Shown: positions 44,280-56,155 of the stretch, one piece after another
Numbering within the stretch: position 1 is the first letter of the stretch
Layout of the letters: the number at the start of each line of letters is the position of its first letter
Source of the DNA: Imbricaverruca yamaguchii
Lineage: Eukaryota; Arthropoda; Thecostraca; Neoverrucidae
Direction: 5' to 3'
Assembly: GCA_034440575.1 (NCBI GenBank)
Contig: JAOTOL010001641.1
Span: 2,285,501 to 2,349,500, forward strand
DNA: 64,000 bases
Program-made: the position numbers and the translations under genes
The notes under the pieces: generated by a model
Databases searched by the model: none
What the model was told of the DNA's origin: nothing
What the model saw: the letters and a program-made list of their open reading frames with translations, nothing else

Positions 44280-44615
44280 GCCGCCCTGGTAGTTCAGTTG
44301 GTTAGAGCGCTGGTCTGCACCGGTCTCCCCTGTATTGGCAACACAGGGTTCGAATCGCTTCGCGCGCTCGCATTTAGCCCCCGGCCGGGAGTGTCAGTTG
44401 GCAGCTGGCCCGATAAAGGCCGGGGACGAGCTACCGGGCGCCCGTGTCGGTGCATTGGCGGCACGTTAAACTTTCGGTCTAAATCCTGCCGTTGAACTGG
44501 AGCTGATGGATCGGGTGGTGGGGCCAGGGTTCACGGAACAAGCTCTGCTTAGCAATAGAACCCTGGCTCCTCAAGCCACCCCAGCAATAACTCGGATAAA
44601 ATTTATGAAAAAAAA
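44280..44615 (+). mobile_element. tRNA-derived SINE
   Basis: The head resembles a tRNA: an A-box-like TAGTTCAGTTGG (44290-44301), TTAGAGCGCTGGTCT after it and a B-box GGTTCGAATC (44347-44356), but the anticodon arm no longer folds. A body of about 230 bp follows, with 'gataaaggccgggg' and 'ggcacgttaaac' words, and an A-rich tail at about 44599-44622. This is the layout of a pol III SINE. No clear target duplication was found. Confidence 0.8.
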
Positions 44616-45046
44616 TAAAAAAGTGGTTTTAATTACAAGTATGATAAGTGACATATGACAGGCTTTCGATACCTTCAAAGGAAATACAAAGCTGGGTGAT
44701 GGTGCATTTTATGCAATATTGCACGAAAATAGGCGGTGGTGCGTTCCACGGCAGGTTGACAAATGTTATCAAATTTTATGCACACAAAATTTGTATTTTG
44801 ACCAAAAACAATGGTGTACAGGTAGTCTTATGCTCTAAACACGCCTGAGCATGTTTAAAACCGATCAGACCAAAGGTTTCCGAGTTGTAGCCTCCGACAG
44901 TATTTTGAGGTCATACAACAATGGTATTCTTAGTGATATATATATCATCGATAACAAAGAGGAAGTGTGCCATATTATGCGTCTCTGTGAAGCAAAATGA
45001 TGAAGAAATAATATCCGCGATACAATATGAACATTGCTCACGCCGT
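44616..45046. other. No feature seen
   Basis: No gene or repeat recognised. Confidence 0.4.
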
Positions 45047-45185
45047 GTTGGACCTCGTGGCATGCTGTGGCCCCTATCCCTCGTGGCATGCTGTGGCCCC
45101 TATCCCTCGTGGCATGCTGTGGCCCCTATCCCTCGTGGCATGCTGTGGCCCCTATCCCTCGTGGCATGCTGTGGCCCCTATCCCA
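45047..45185. repeat. 26-bp tandem repeat, 5 copies
   Basis: Nearly perfect units CTCGTGGCATGCTGTGGCCC plus 'ctatcc'. Confidence 0.95.
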
Positions 45186-46554
45186 CTGGAATTGATAAAT
45201 TTGATATCAGAAATACAAACAGGCAAGCTTTAGCTGTCAGATAAGAATTAAATGGGCTTTGCGTTTAAATATCCCATATAGAGGCGTTCGTTTTTCGTGG
45301 CTTTTTACGAAAACTACGGGGTAACGAACAATGAAATAGAATGGGTGATGTAGAGACGCTTGCTTCAGAAGAGTACTTAAAATGTATTGATGTAAGTCTT
45401 ATAGTTTGCCTTAATAAATTTCACAAAGTTCGAGGTCGCCCATTGCCTATAGGTCATTCATGGGCACATCTACCTGTAACGACTTACTTTTACTTCGGAA
45501 CATCTGGTGATCTGGTAATAGAAACATCTGGCCATGCTGGCCTCACAGCAAGAAGTATAATTATGCCTTCTTTCTGCCTGTAGGCATATATTTGAATGGA
45601 CGTATCGTCGAGCCCCTATCGTAATCCAAACACACGTGTTTATTTTGTCCCGAAAACATAAGCATTTTCACGAGGTTCCTGTGGTTTCATTGTTTACTTT
45701 TTGGGAACTCCATGCGTATTGCATATTATTGCACATTACTGCACTGACTAAGGAGTGCACAATGTAATAAAAATGGGATGGAACAACGAAATAAACGACA
45801 GATGACGGGAATTCGTTATTTTTTAAAACTTCACCCATGTGTGCTCCAATGAAGCTATTGCAGCTTCCTTAACAGAGGCTGAACATTTTATGCTCATCAT
45901 AGTATCGTAACTTATTTCGGTGTAACGGTGTAAGTTTACTTCAGAACATTTGGTAATTACTCACAACACGTATTGAATGCCATCAAACATGACAACGATG
46001 CAGTCTAACCATATTCGACCATGTCAGCATCATAACAAGAAGTACAATTATGTTTTCTTTCCATCTGCAGAACATCATTTATATGGACGTAAAATCGAAC
46101 ACATATTGCAAGCCAGTCTCTGCTGTCATAGTGCACGTAGGCTGTGCCAGAAAACACCGTATTCACAACCTGGGGATGACCATGGGATCTGGGACCGCGT
46201 ACGCCTTAGGAATTATCAAAATATTCTCCGAAATTCTGAAAAATTGACAAGTTGAATGTTGTCTTTTTGCGCAGTGGGAAAATAGGGCGTGTTCAGGCAG
46301 TTATGTGTGATTTCTGGTCACTGCAGCGTCAGGTAGGGCATCAAATATGGTAATAAATTCGGGACAAACAGCTTGGACTTGAGGAAATGCCTTTTTGATA
46401 TGGCTTTTTAATATAGTCGATATCAATTGACAGATTGTTTTTAGACGGCATCTGAGAGAAATTGTCCTGGCGCATCGCATTGATCTAAGATATTTTGTGA
46501 TCTGTAAGAGTTTGTTTTAACCCCAGGGAAGGATCTTCCCCCGCCCTGATATTT
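45186..46554. other. No supported gene
   Basis: Short frames only (largest 92 codons at 45977-46255), none recognised. Similar phrases ('taacgacttacttttacttcgg' and 'taagtttacttcag', with 'acatctgg/acatttgg') around 45480 and 45930 hint at an old duplication. Confidence 0.35.
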
Positions 46555-47050
46555 TTTTCGGGGATGGTTTTTAAAAACTGAGAGCGGTAGCGTGCCTACA
46601 TTTTGGACACCCTTTCCACATAAATTTTGCATTTTGTATGAACATTTTTAGTTCAGGTCTTTTACTGTCATCTAGTTATTGAACGTGAAGTGAGGTTACC
46701 TCCAAAAACGTTTGACCGTTTGTCAAGCTTTAACGAATCTTCTAGAGTTTCCTTTTCTCTATTTTAATGAAACTTTTAGCGTTTCCATGTCTCTAGGAAT
46801 GCGACGAAACGAACAAGAGGCATTTTTATTTATATGTTCGTTTTTAATGGCATACTATATTTGCATATTTTCAAATCGACGTTTCCGGATAAAGAACGCA
46901 TTTGTATGAGGGCAATTTAACTTCGAACAACGTTTCGAACAACGTGTTCCACTCTCACATTAGAAACATAAAAAAGGAAAACTAACAAGTTTTGTAAGTT
47001 CAAAAACAAATTAAAATAATTGTTTGTGGATGGGAAAAACTGTTGAGGTA
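46555..47050 (+). repeat. Dispersed repeat family A, copy 2
   Basis: Co-linear with 33195-33690 (see that entry). It ends at 'tgttgagg', directly before the LINE remnant that starts near 47100. Confidence 0.7.
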
Positions 47051-47099
47051 CTCCGAAGAAGAACTAAAACTTGGAGTATGAAAGAACTGTTTCATACTC

Positions 47100-48420
47100 C
47101 GTGCACTTGCAGGCACAGACTGGGGCGGAGACAGGAAAACACTACTGCGACTGTATACATCAATCTGCGATCCATTCTAGACTACAACGGCATCATTGTT
47201 GCCACAATTTCAGAAAGTCAGTCAGAGCCGAAAGTTAGAAATAATCCAAAACAACTGCATCAGAGCAGCCACAGGTGCCTTCAGCACCACACCGATAGCC
47301 AATCTCCTAGTAGACTCAAACACGCTCCCAATCCACCTCAGGAAGACACAAGAGCTGTGCCATTACCACATCAAAATCAAATCCATTAAAATCCACTGCA
47401 ACTCAACCGCCCACTGGGCCATTCTGGACTTTCAATCAACCAAAGGTCGAGTACTTGCTCTCGGAGAAGAAATCCGGTATCGCATCGGTGGAAATTCTTG
47501 GCGTCTTCCACAAGTTCGCAAATGACAACAATCACAAACCACTCGTATTCACAGATGTGTCGAAACACGAGGCATCGGCGTCACTGGACTAGGTCTCAGA
47601 CTTTCCAAGCGTCTACCGGATAGCTTCTCCATGTACTCCGCTGAAGCAATGGCTATTCTGGCCGCTATCTCCATTCTCATGAGGCGTAAAGCCAGAAACG
47701 TAGTAATTTTATCAGACTGCAAATCCGTCATCCAGTCAATTAGCAACACCCACGACTGTCCACATCACGTCATTGACAGAATCCATCTAATCCTGGCCCA
47801 TAACGTAAGCATGAACTTTTACTTCTTCTAGATTCCATTTCTGGGCCACGCCAACATCTAAGGTAACGAAGAAGCAGACTGGCCCGCAAAGCAAGCCTAG
47901 CATTGAGCATCTACCCAAGCGTGGAATATTTAGTAGATGATTGCAAAGCACTCCTACAACGCCACATTCGCCAACATCAACAGAGCACGTGGACATAACC
48001 CAACTCAGCACAACACAAATCCAACCACACCCATGCAAGCAGACAAACAATAGACACATGGAACCCATCGAATCAAAATTACCGGCAAAAATATCATCCT
48101 CACTAGACTTAGAACTGGTTGCACAAAACTAACACAGCCTCAATTAGGGGGTGACCAAGGCACAACACCCCACTGCGGCACCTGCAACACCACGTTAAGC
48201 ATAGGCCACATACTGCTAGACTGTAATAGCTTTAGCTCCCAAAGACGACCACTTAAGCCATTCCGCCAAAGAGAGGGCATCACCCACTCGCTTCCATCGC
48301 TTCTCGATGGCACACACCCAGAACTCCTTCAATTGCTATTTGAATACCTTTATGCCACAACACTAGCAGGAGCCCTGTATGCACCACATTGCCAACACTC
48401 ACATCAACTCGCAATGTGAG
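47100..48420 (+). pseudogene. I-like LINE remnant (RT end, RNase H, Zn knuckle)
   Basis: Two frames give the RT C-terminal region: ILDYNGIIVATISES (47170-47216), then KLEIIQNNCIRAATGAFSTT and LPIHLRKTQELCHYHIK (47226-47390). An RNase H-like domain follows at 47550-47880 (KRLPDSFSMYSAEAMAILAA, then VVILSDCKSVIQSI, then GHANI and GNEEADW), and a C-terminal HCGTCNTTLSIGHILLDCNS knuckle at about 48171-48230. Multiple stops and frameshifts. It differs in sequence from the LINE at 40.3-42.4 kb, so it is another family of the same general type. Confidence 0.78.
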
Positions 48421-48746
48421 ACCGTGAAACACCCGTAGGAAACACGTAAATAGCCATCCCCGCATGGCGTCAGACGTACATAAGCCGACTTGCTTCACAA
48501 ATAGAAATAAGTGGCTACCTAGCGGTGCCGTCGAAAATATGTTAGCAGACTTGCTTCAGGAAAACATCAAAACTAAAAATTAAAATTAGCGTAATGTAAA
48601 ACAACTATCCAGAGGAGCCATTGGACGTAGATGAGCCGATTTGCCTTGCAACTCGGCTCGTAGAAAAGCCAAATTGCAAAACACCGTACTAACCCAACTG
48701 ACAACCCTGCATGGCATATTTAGACTAACTCGCTACTAACAACTAA

Positions 48747-49252
48747 CCCACGGCGGCTAGCGTGAGAGGCGGTATGGACATTACCTTCTTGTTCGCACGG
48801 TAAAGATCCCCCGGTTCTCTTCGATAAGAGTAAGCTAAATCCGGCACCCTGGCAAAATCAACTTCCCGCCAAACACCTCTCAAAACAACCCACCCCTACC
48901 AAAACTACAACGTATTTTGTGGAGGAGTAAAGTAAAATTAAAACCATTTAGACATCACGGAGATGTCCCAAACCAATCTTCGCCTTCAGCACCTAAAATA
49001 TCACGTAAACTATCAAGTAAAATTCCTTTAATGTAAATGTCCAATTCCCAGCACCTTAATCGCAAACATTCGCTTATATGGACCGATATGTAACCCACGG
49101 CGGCTAGCGTGAGAGGCGGTATGGACATTACCTTCTTGTTCGCACGGTAAAGATCCCCCGGTTCTCTTCGATAAGAGTAATTCCCTTAATGTAAATGTCC
49201 AATTCCCAGCACCTTAATCGCAAACATTCGCTTATATGGACCGATATGTAAC
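48747..49252. repeat. Nested duplication: unit Y twice, unit X flanking
   Basis: Unit Y (about 85 bp, from CCACGGCGGCTAGCGTGAGA to GATAAGAGTAA) occurs at 48748-48832 and again at 49094-49180. The second Y is flanked on both sides by unit X (about 70 bp, 'cccttaatgtaaatgtccaattcccagcacc...gatatgtaac') at 49024-49093 and 49181-49252. The order is Y ... X Y X. It may be part of a LINE 3' region or a small mobile unit. Confidence 0.75.
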
Positions 49253-49439
49253 ATACTCCTCCTCATCATGATCAATGTCGCTTTCACTGACCTCTACAAA
49301 ATTTCCTCCTGTCTGAAATAATCTATTTACGCCGACATTCTGGCTATTTGGTGCACACACCATCGACCAATAGAGCAAAATTTTGCATGCAGCGCGTCAT
49401 GGACCAAATTGATTCCTGTTGCTCCCTTTAGGAATGTAG

Positions 49440-50960
49440 ATATCCCCGCTAAATCCGTCACAATGCTTTTCTCCCGGCTCCACACGTACATTAATCCGTC
49501 TCTTACGCTATCGCGATCAAATTATCCCTCACCAAATCACATTCACCTATTTTGGGATCGTCCTGGACAAAGGACTCTATATCGGCCCCCATATTGCTTA
49601 TCTCAAATAGCGTTTTGCTAAGCGCAGAAATATCCTGCGATGCATCTCCGGTCGCGACTGGGTTACTCTTACGAAAATATATATTTCTTTGATTCGCTCA
49701 CTCCTGGAATACAATGCGTTTAGCATTGACCATGTATCTCCTTCACACATCATAGCACTTGAACGCATACACAATATTGATTTACGTCTCATCGCCGGAG
49801 CACACTACACCACGTCCATCATTAGTCTCCGGACACTAGCCCACCTCCCTAGTTTACGACACCCCAGAACACTCTAACTAGTTCGATACCACTTTTGGAC
49901 TACAACATTACAATATTCACGCCGCTCTCGCACTCTCTAATCCTCCCCCCCCCGTTTGACGTACATATAACAGAAATAGACACAATATTGCTATGTATCT
50001 GAGCAATGCCCTTACACTTGCACTGAAATTCCCCGAAGTAACCTCGGCAAATTGCCCCGTTACTCGCATTTCAGCACATGGAACACCCCAAGCTCAAGCA
50101 TCTCTTTCGTTAAAAAAAAGTAATCAATTGAAACTCAATTGGCATTTTTCGTGCATCAAACGGCCCACCCACAAAACACATACTTTTACACTGACGGCTC
50201 CCGCACCACAGACGGTGCGGGCGCCGCCTGGTGTGGTGAACCCAACACTGGCCAAACAAAATTAATACCACACATTTCGGTTTTTCACGGTAGGGTTGGT
50301 AGCCATACTAATCTGCTTACAACACATTATTCAACACCACATCACCACACGCATCATCCTCTGTGCTAACTCACGTGCATCCATTGACGCTCTCGCAGAC
50401 ATACACAACACCTCACATCCCACACTCCACGCCATCCGTCAACTCTACCACACCCATCGCGCTCACCTCCAACTCACACTGCTCTGGGTCCCTGGCCACA
50501 AGGGGATACCGGGCAACGAGCCGGCGTATGAGCTCGCTCGTCGAGCGATCGACCTCTCACCCGCCTGCCCCCACCCGGTGACTCCCACCCCACCCCCACC
50601 CCACCCCACCCCACCCCACTGACCGTTTGTGTGGGACACCAATAGACTACATACACAGTATCTCAACGCATGTTGTATCATAACACCACACACTGACATC
50701 ACATTAAACACCATCTCAAAATGTCCGTCTTCCCAACACGCACACACGAGGTGCTTTTTGCCCGACTCCGACTCGGACACACCAAGCTCACTCATGATCA
50801 CCTTCTCCGACTTCGTCTTGTTCTACCTTGCCAAGTGTGCAACACATGCAACTCTGTGCACCATTTTCTTCTTGATGTCCCACATATGATTAGCAGCGTC
50901 GCCCCCTTCACTCTTGTATTGCCCAACATCGCCTTCTGTTTTTACATCCCTCTTTGTTAT
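49440..50960 (+). pseudogene. LINE remnant with RNase H, third I-like family
   Basis: Segments in order are as follows. SLIRSLLEYNAFSIDHVSPS and LERIHNIDLRLIAGAHYTTS, the RT C-terminal region (49689-49877). An RNase H domain with FYTDGSRTTDGAGAAWCGEP (50184-50243), ANSRASIDALADI and LLWVPGHKGIPGNEPAYELA (50370-50540). A C-terminal VLFARLRLGHTKLTHDHLL with CQVCNTCNSVHHFLLD (about 50750-50880). Frameshifts separate the parts. The RNase H active-site Asp (TDGS) is still present, but the gene is broken. Confidence 0.8.
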
Positions 50961-51539
50961 GAGCACTCGGAGCTCTTTAAGCTGCTTGACTCTTTTTGCA
51001 TAGCATCAAACTAGAACAAGTCATTTGAAGCCAAACGCTATCACTCTCTCTGCAGTCGTAAACCAAATACATACAGGTATTTCGCATTAGGTAGGCAGGA
51101 ACCGATCCAATTTGGCCAAAACGGACGGTTTCCCTATATATTGCGCTTTTTTTACTTTCTGGTTTTCCAAACTGTTTCGTTTTTCCATTCTTAGGTTTTC
51201 CCAAGCTTTAACTTAAACATACACCTACACATTGAAGGTCGGGCCTGACGTCCACTGCTCGCCTTGAGAGCCCGGGCCTCCGCTTCGTTTCAGGTCGCAG
51301 ATGGGCAGCAGAGCCTGTCCAAAGGCTATGAAGATGCCCACCTTCAAAATGTTCTATAGTTTGATATGTATGTATGTATGTATATATGTGCACCTGTATG
51401 CCACATATGTGCCGGCCCTTTACGCCACATTCTTTGTTTGCCGGCGTCTCTCATCTTCCCTCCCTTGCGTGTTTGATATCACCAGATACCACGTAAGCCA
51501 GTTTAACGTACTCATTCCATTAGGGTAACGCATCTTTGG
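50961..51539. other. No gene; short (TATG)n tract
   Basis: A microsatellite-like 'tatgtatgtatgtatgtatatatg' lies at 51365-51390. Nothing else recognised. Confidence 0.4.
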
Positions 51540-53047
51540 TGGATGGCACTTTGCCACTGCTAAAGACAAAAAAAGGCCTTCTTCGGAATGCTAGTTGGTG
51601 ACCAAGACAAACGCTGGGCACCACATGTCATCTGTGACTACTACCGCCGCACTTTTGAAGGTTGGTTTGGAGGAGAGAAGAAGGTAATACGTTGTCCTAT
51701 CCCCCGTGTCTAGCGAGTACCATGACATTCCGTCATCTATTACGCCTATTCCCCATAATGCGACGGAACCACCTGTGTCACAGCCTCCCTTGAAAGATCA
51801 ATCGTGTGCAGCAGAAGAAGCAAACTATGATGATTCCGAGGAGGAACAAGTTCTGTCATCCGCGCCGCGCTGGCAACGCCGGGGGCCGATGAAAGGTGCT
51901 CCTACTATCCCAACCAAAAGGACATCAACGACCTCATCAGGGAAATTGCCTTAACAGAGTCCAACGTCGAGCTCCTCAATTCCAGACTGAAGTAGTGGGA
52001 CTTACTGGACGTCAGCGTTCGAATTACTTCCCAGAGGAAGCGGCATCGCGGCTTTTCGGTGTTCTGCAGTCTCATAGATTGGTTGTGCTACTGCCATGGC
52101 ATCACATGACTCTTCGACGCTGTGGGCATTCCCTGCAACACCTCTGACTGGCGGCTCTTCATCGACAGTTCATCTAAAAGCCTCAATGCAGTTTTACTTT
52201 AAAACACAAAGTAGTGGCCCTCGATTCCTCTGGCTCATTCAGTGCACATGAAAGAAGAGTACCAGAACGTCAAAATCCTGCTGAAGTAGATCAATTCAGC
52301 TGAGAGGTCATTTGGCGATTTTAGGATTTTGCCCTTCATTGAGCTTCAGGAAGGCTTCACCAAGTGCCCTTGCTATCTGTGACTCTGGGATAGTCGAAAT
52401 ACAGCCCTTCACTACGAGAAAAGGAACTGGCTCCTCAGGACGGACTATGAGGTTGGGGCCCATAACGTGAAGCAAGACCGACTGGTTGAGCCAACGGAGT
52501 GCTGATTCCACCCATGCACATCAAATTTGACATCCTTAAGCAGTTTGTTAAACAGCTGGATCCAGGGATGAGGCAAAAGCACACCCAAGAGCTGATCCCG
52601 ATGTTGTCGGAGGTGAAGATCAAAGCAAAGGCATTTGTGGGCCCTCAGGCGAAGTGACTTATTGACTCGGACAGTTGTCCTGAGAAGCTGTCTGAGGTCG
52701 AGCGGGCACCTTGGACAAGCTTCATTTCTTTAGTCAAAGGTTTACTCAGAAACCACAAGGCAGAAAACTACAGGGAAATCGTTGACGAACATGTGGACAT
52801 GTACCAGAGCATGGGCTGCCAGATGTCGCTGAAACTGCACGTACTACACGCCCAACTTGATTAGTTCAAAGAAAACATGGGATATTGCTCAGAAAGGAAA
52901 GATGAAATTTCATCAGGATCTCAGCTATTTGGAGGAACGATTGAGACAGTACAATGAAAATATGATGGGGGACTATATTTGGAACATTTTGCGTGAGACT
53001 GATCTGAAATACAATCGCGAATCTCGTAGGCAACCTCTTTTTGATTA
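51540..53047 (+). pseudogene. Mobile-element protein family, older full-length copy
   Basis: Same family as 26.5-27.7 kb, but on the + strand, more diverged and including both ends. The N-terminus has RWAPHVICDYYRRTFEGWFG (about 51610-51670) and YHDIPSSITPIPHN (51720-51760). The middle has SDWRLFIDSSSKSLNAVLL (about 52145-52200) and QEGFTKCPCYLCLWDSR (52348-52398). The C-terminus has FHQDLSYLEERLRQYNENMM and GDYIWNILRETDLKYNRES (52909-53025), with a stop at 53046. Many stops and frameshifts. It shows the full domain order that the two - strand copies lack. Confidence 0.75.
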
Positions 53048-55124
53048 AACTATAACGCTAATTTTTTGGCATAAATTATATATCAATTATCCGTAGCAAT
53101 ACTCTCTACCAGCGCCATTCACCAATGCACAGTATCATTGTCTGTGTATAAACATATTATAATGCATAAGTATGCTCTACTCGTTTCCTTCTTGTGCTCA
53201 ATTCAAAAGACGGAACATAGAGAACTTCATTTTTTCATCATTGATTTATCATAATAATCGTGTTAGCATGAATTAACATTATACCCACAGGATTCATTTG
53301 ATGTAAGGGCAAATATGGTGAAGAAACTTTAAATTTGGAACCAAAAGTGCAAAAAAGCAGTGAATCGATCTCATGAACTCAGAACAGAAGTCGGAACTTG
53401 GTGGCTAATCATTTTCACTTATTTATTCCCCTTCCCCCAAAAAAGGAAAATAAAAGTTTTACATCATGGACAAATTTTGTGTTACGCGGTGTAATAGGCA
53501 ACACTGCGATACTGCAACACACCATGATTCGGTACTAGAACGTACCGCAGTACAGAATGATAATATATCATGTGTGTTTCAAGGAAAAATACCGAATCCC
53601 GTTGACATACTGTCAAAGTATGCACTTAAGCACCCAGACCCATGGCGAGTGCGCCATACAAATGTACGAATATACCGTTTCAATGCTAAACACGGAAGTC
53701 AAGACGAAGATATGTGTGCCGCTGAAGCTAGGCCAGCCAACTGGACATTTCCAAAACGATGATATCTGGGGCACTTCTCGTATTAATGTGTGCAAGTGCC
53801 CAGTTCCAGCATAAGCTGCATCTCGAAATGTTCGTCAGTCAAGGGTAATTGCTCATTATTAAGCATTTCTCCATCATATGAGATATGTCGAACTGTTTAT
53901 CTGTTGATGGTGGTAGCGTTGCCCTTGTTGGCTACCGTGGGAGTTGGGAGCTCTCGCAGTCCAAACTGTCCAGGGGCGTAGCAAGGACAACATGCATGGC
54001 ATGTCTGATTTGGAGCGCTACCTCACACAATATATTCGCTTTCTTTATCAAATTATAGACGTTTTGAATACAGAATGGTATGCCCAACACAAATGCATGA
54101 CTTGAGTACATCTACGCTACCAGAGGGCTACCTTTGCATAGCATATCAAAGGCGATACTACAGTTCATTTCCGGCCACCAATGCCACCATGCCTTTAATG
54201 CGGTTTGATGCATATATCGCTTACGGTCGTAGGCTGCCTCGTCGGTCGTCTCATCAGGACGGATGCAAAGCATAGACATCCGCCGAATGGTCATGAACAG
54301 CGTGTTTTTGTTATTCTCTGACGGAGATGATTTTCAAGGCCTCCCAATTCCATAGAGTTTCCCTTAGTTAATATACAAAGGTCAGCTACTAAAGCAATCA
54401 ATTATTATTGTCTGGTTATTATGAACTGGATTGTTTTCCTTTGATGGAGCAAAAATAAACGAATACAAGAGCAATGGCGTACGATTGGGATTCGATTGGG
54501 ATTGTTTTAATACGTTGGAATCCATTCAGCGATCCGATCCTTCTGTTGGGAAGGATTGCAACTCCAGCTACAATCCACCAAAATAGATTGTAATTCGGAT
54601 TTTGCAATCAAATAATCCATTCCTGGCCATCAGTGCCGACATGTGGTGGATAAAGCCTCCGCTTCACAATATCCGAATGTCATATGGATGTTTTCATCAG
54701 AATCTGGTTATTCAGGAATTCACTCGTACAGCACAGCTTCATCGGCCACGTGTTCCTGTGTTCCACAGTGGACTGAACTTCACACTGAAACTTAGGAGAA
54801 ATAGCATGTTTTAGTTGAAACCAAACTGCGTCCAATGCGGATTTTAACAATACGATTTCTGGCTTATTCATTCGTATCTCTGCCGGCCAGTCAGGAAATG
54901 ACTCACTTCACTGCCCTTATCCATATGGGATGTATTGTCTGCAGGAGTGCGCCATCCAGTTTCTGCAGCCCCAGTACCTAATAACCATAACCCACCTTGC
55001 CCTTGCTAGTACAGCCCTATGGCGATACATGAAAGATATATTTCAAAATATATCTTACCTCCCCATGCGTTGGGGTCGTTTCTATGCCAACTTGTGTAAG
55101 CTCGAAAGCTTGCCAGTCAACATT
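53048..55124. other. No supported gene
   Basis: Two overlapping + frames at 53466-53814 (98 and 85 codons) look partly protein-like but match no known family. The remainder is AT-rich without recognisable features. Confidence 0.35.
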
Positions 55125-56155
55125 CCACCTATACAGCACATCACTGGTGATGACGAAGCACAGACAGAGTCCAGTGATCACCACCTATACAGCACATCAC
55201 TGGTGATGACGAAGCCCAGACAGAGTCCGGTGATTACCATCTATACAGCACATCACTGGTGATGACGAAGCACAGAGTCCAGTGATCACCACCTATACAG
55301 CACATCACTGGTGATGACGAAGCACAGACAGAGTCCGGTGATCACCACCTATACAGCACATCACTGGTGATGACGAAGCACAGACAGAGTCCAGTGATCA
55401 TCACCCACACGGCGCATCACTGGTGATGACGTAGCACAGAGTCCGGTGATCACCATCTACACGGAGCATCACTGGTGATGACGGAGCACAGAGTCCGGTG
55501 ATCACCATCTACACGGAGCATCACTGGTGATGACGGAGCACAGAGTCCGGTGATCACCATCTACACGGAGCATCACTGGTGATGACGGAGAGAGTCCGGT
55601 GATCACCATCTACACGGAGCATCACTGGTGATGACGTAGCACAGAGTCCGGTGATCACCATCTACACGGAGCATCACTGGTGATGACGGAGCACAGAGTC
55701 CGGTGATCACCATCTACACGGAGCATCACTGGTGATGACGGAGCACAGAGTCCGGTGATCACCATATACACGGAGCATCACTGGTGATGACGGAGCACAG
55801 AGTCCGGTGATCACCATCTACACGGAGCATCACTGGTGATGACGGAGCACAGAGTCCGGTGATCACCATCTACACGGAGCATACTGGTGATGACGGAGCA
55901 CAACTCCGGTGATCACCACACAGCATCACTGGTGATGACGGAGCACAGAGTCCGGTGATCACCATCTACACGGAGCATCACTGGTGATGACGGAGCACAG
56001 AGTCCGGTGATCACCATCTACACGGAGCATCACTGGTGATGACGGAGCACAGACTCCGGTGATCACCATCTACACGGAGCATCACTGGTGATGACGGAGC
56101 ACAGAGTCCGGTGATCACCATCTACACGGAGCATTACTGGTGATGACAGAGCACA
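55125..56155. repeat. 52-bp palindrome-rich satellite, ~19 copies
   Basis: Units of 52 bp (56 bp at the left end): 'gtCCGGTGATCACCatctacacggagc' then ATCACTGGTGAT then 'gacggagcacaga'. GGTGATCACC is a perfect palindrome and ATCACTGGTGAT is nearly one, so each unit can form two small cruciforms. Variants (gaagcacagacag, gtagcacag) mark the left end. Confidence 0.95.

Noticed and set aside
44280..44360. Functional tRNA gene
   Set aside because: A and B boxes exist, but the anticodon arm does not pair and the sequence continues into a SINE body with an A-rich tail.
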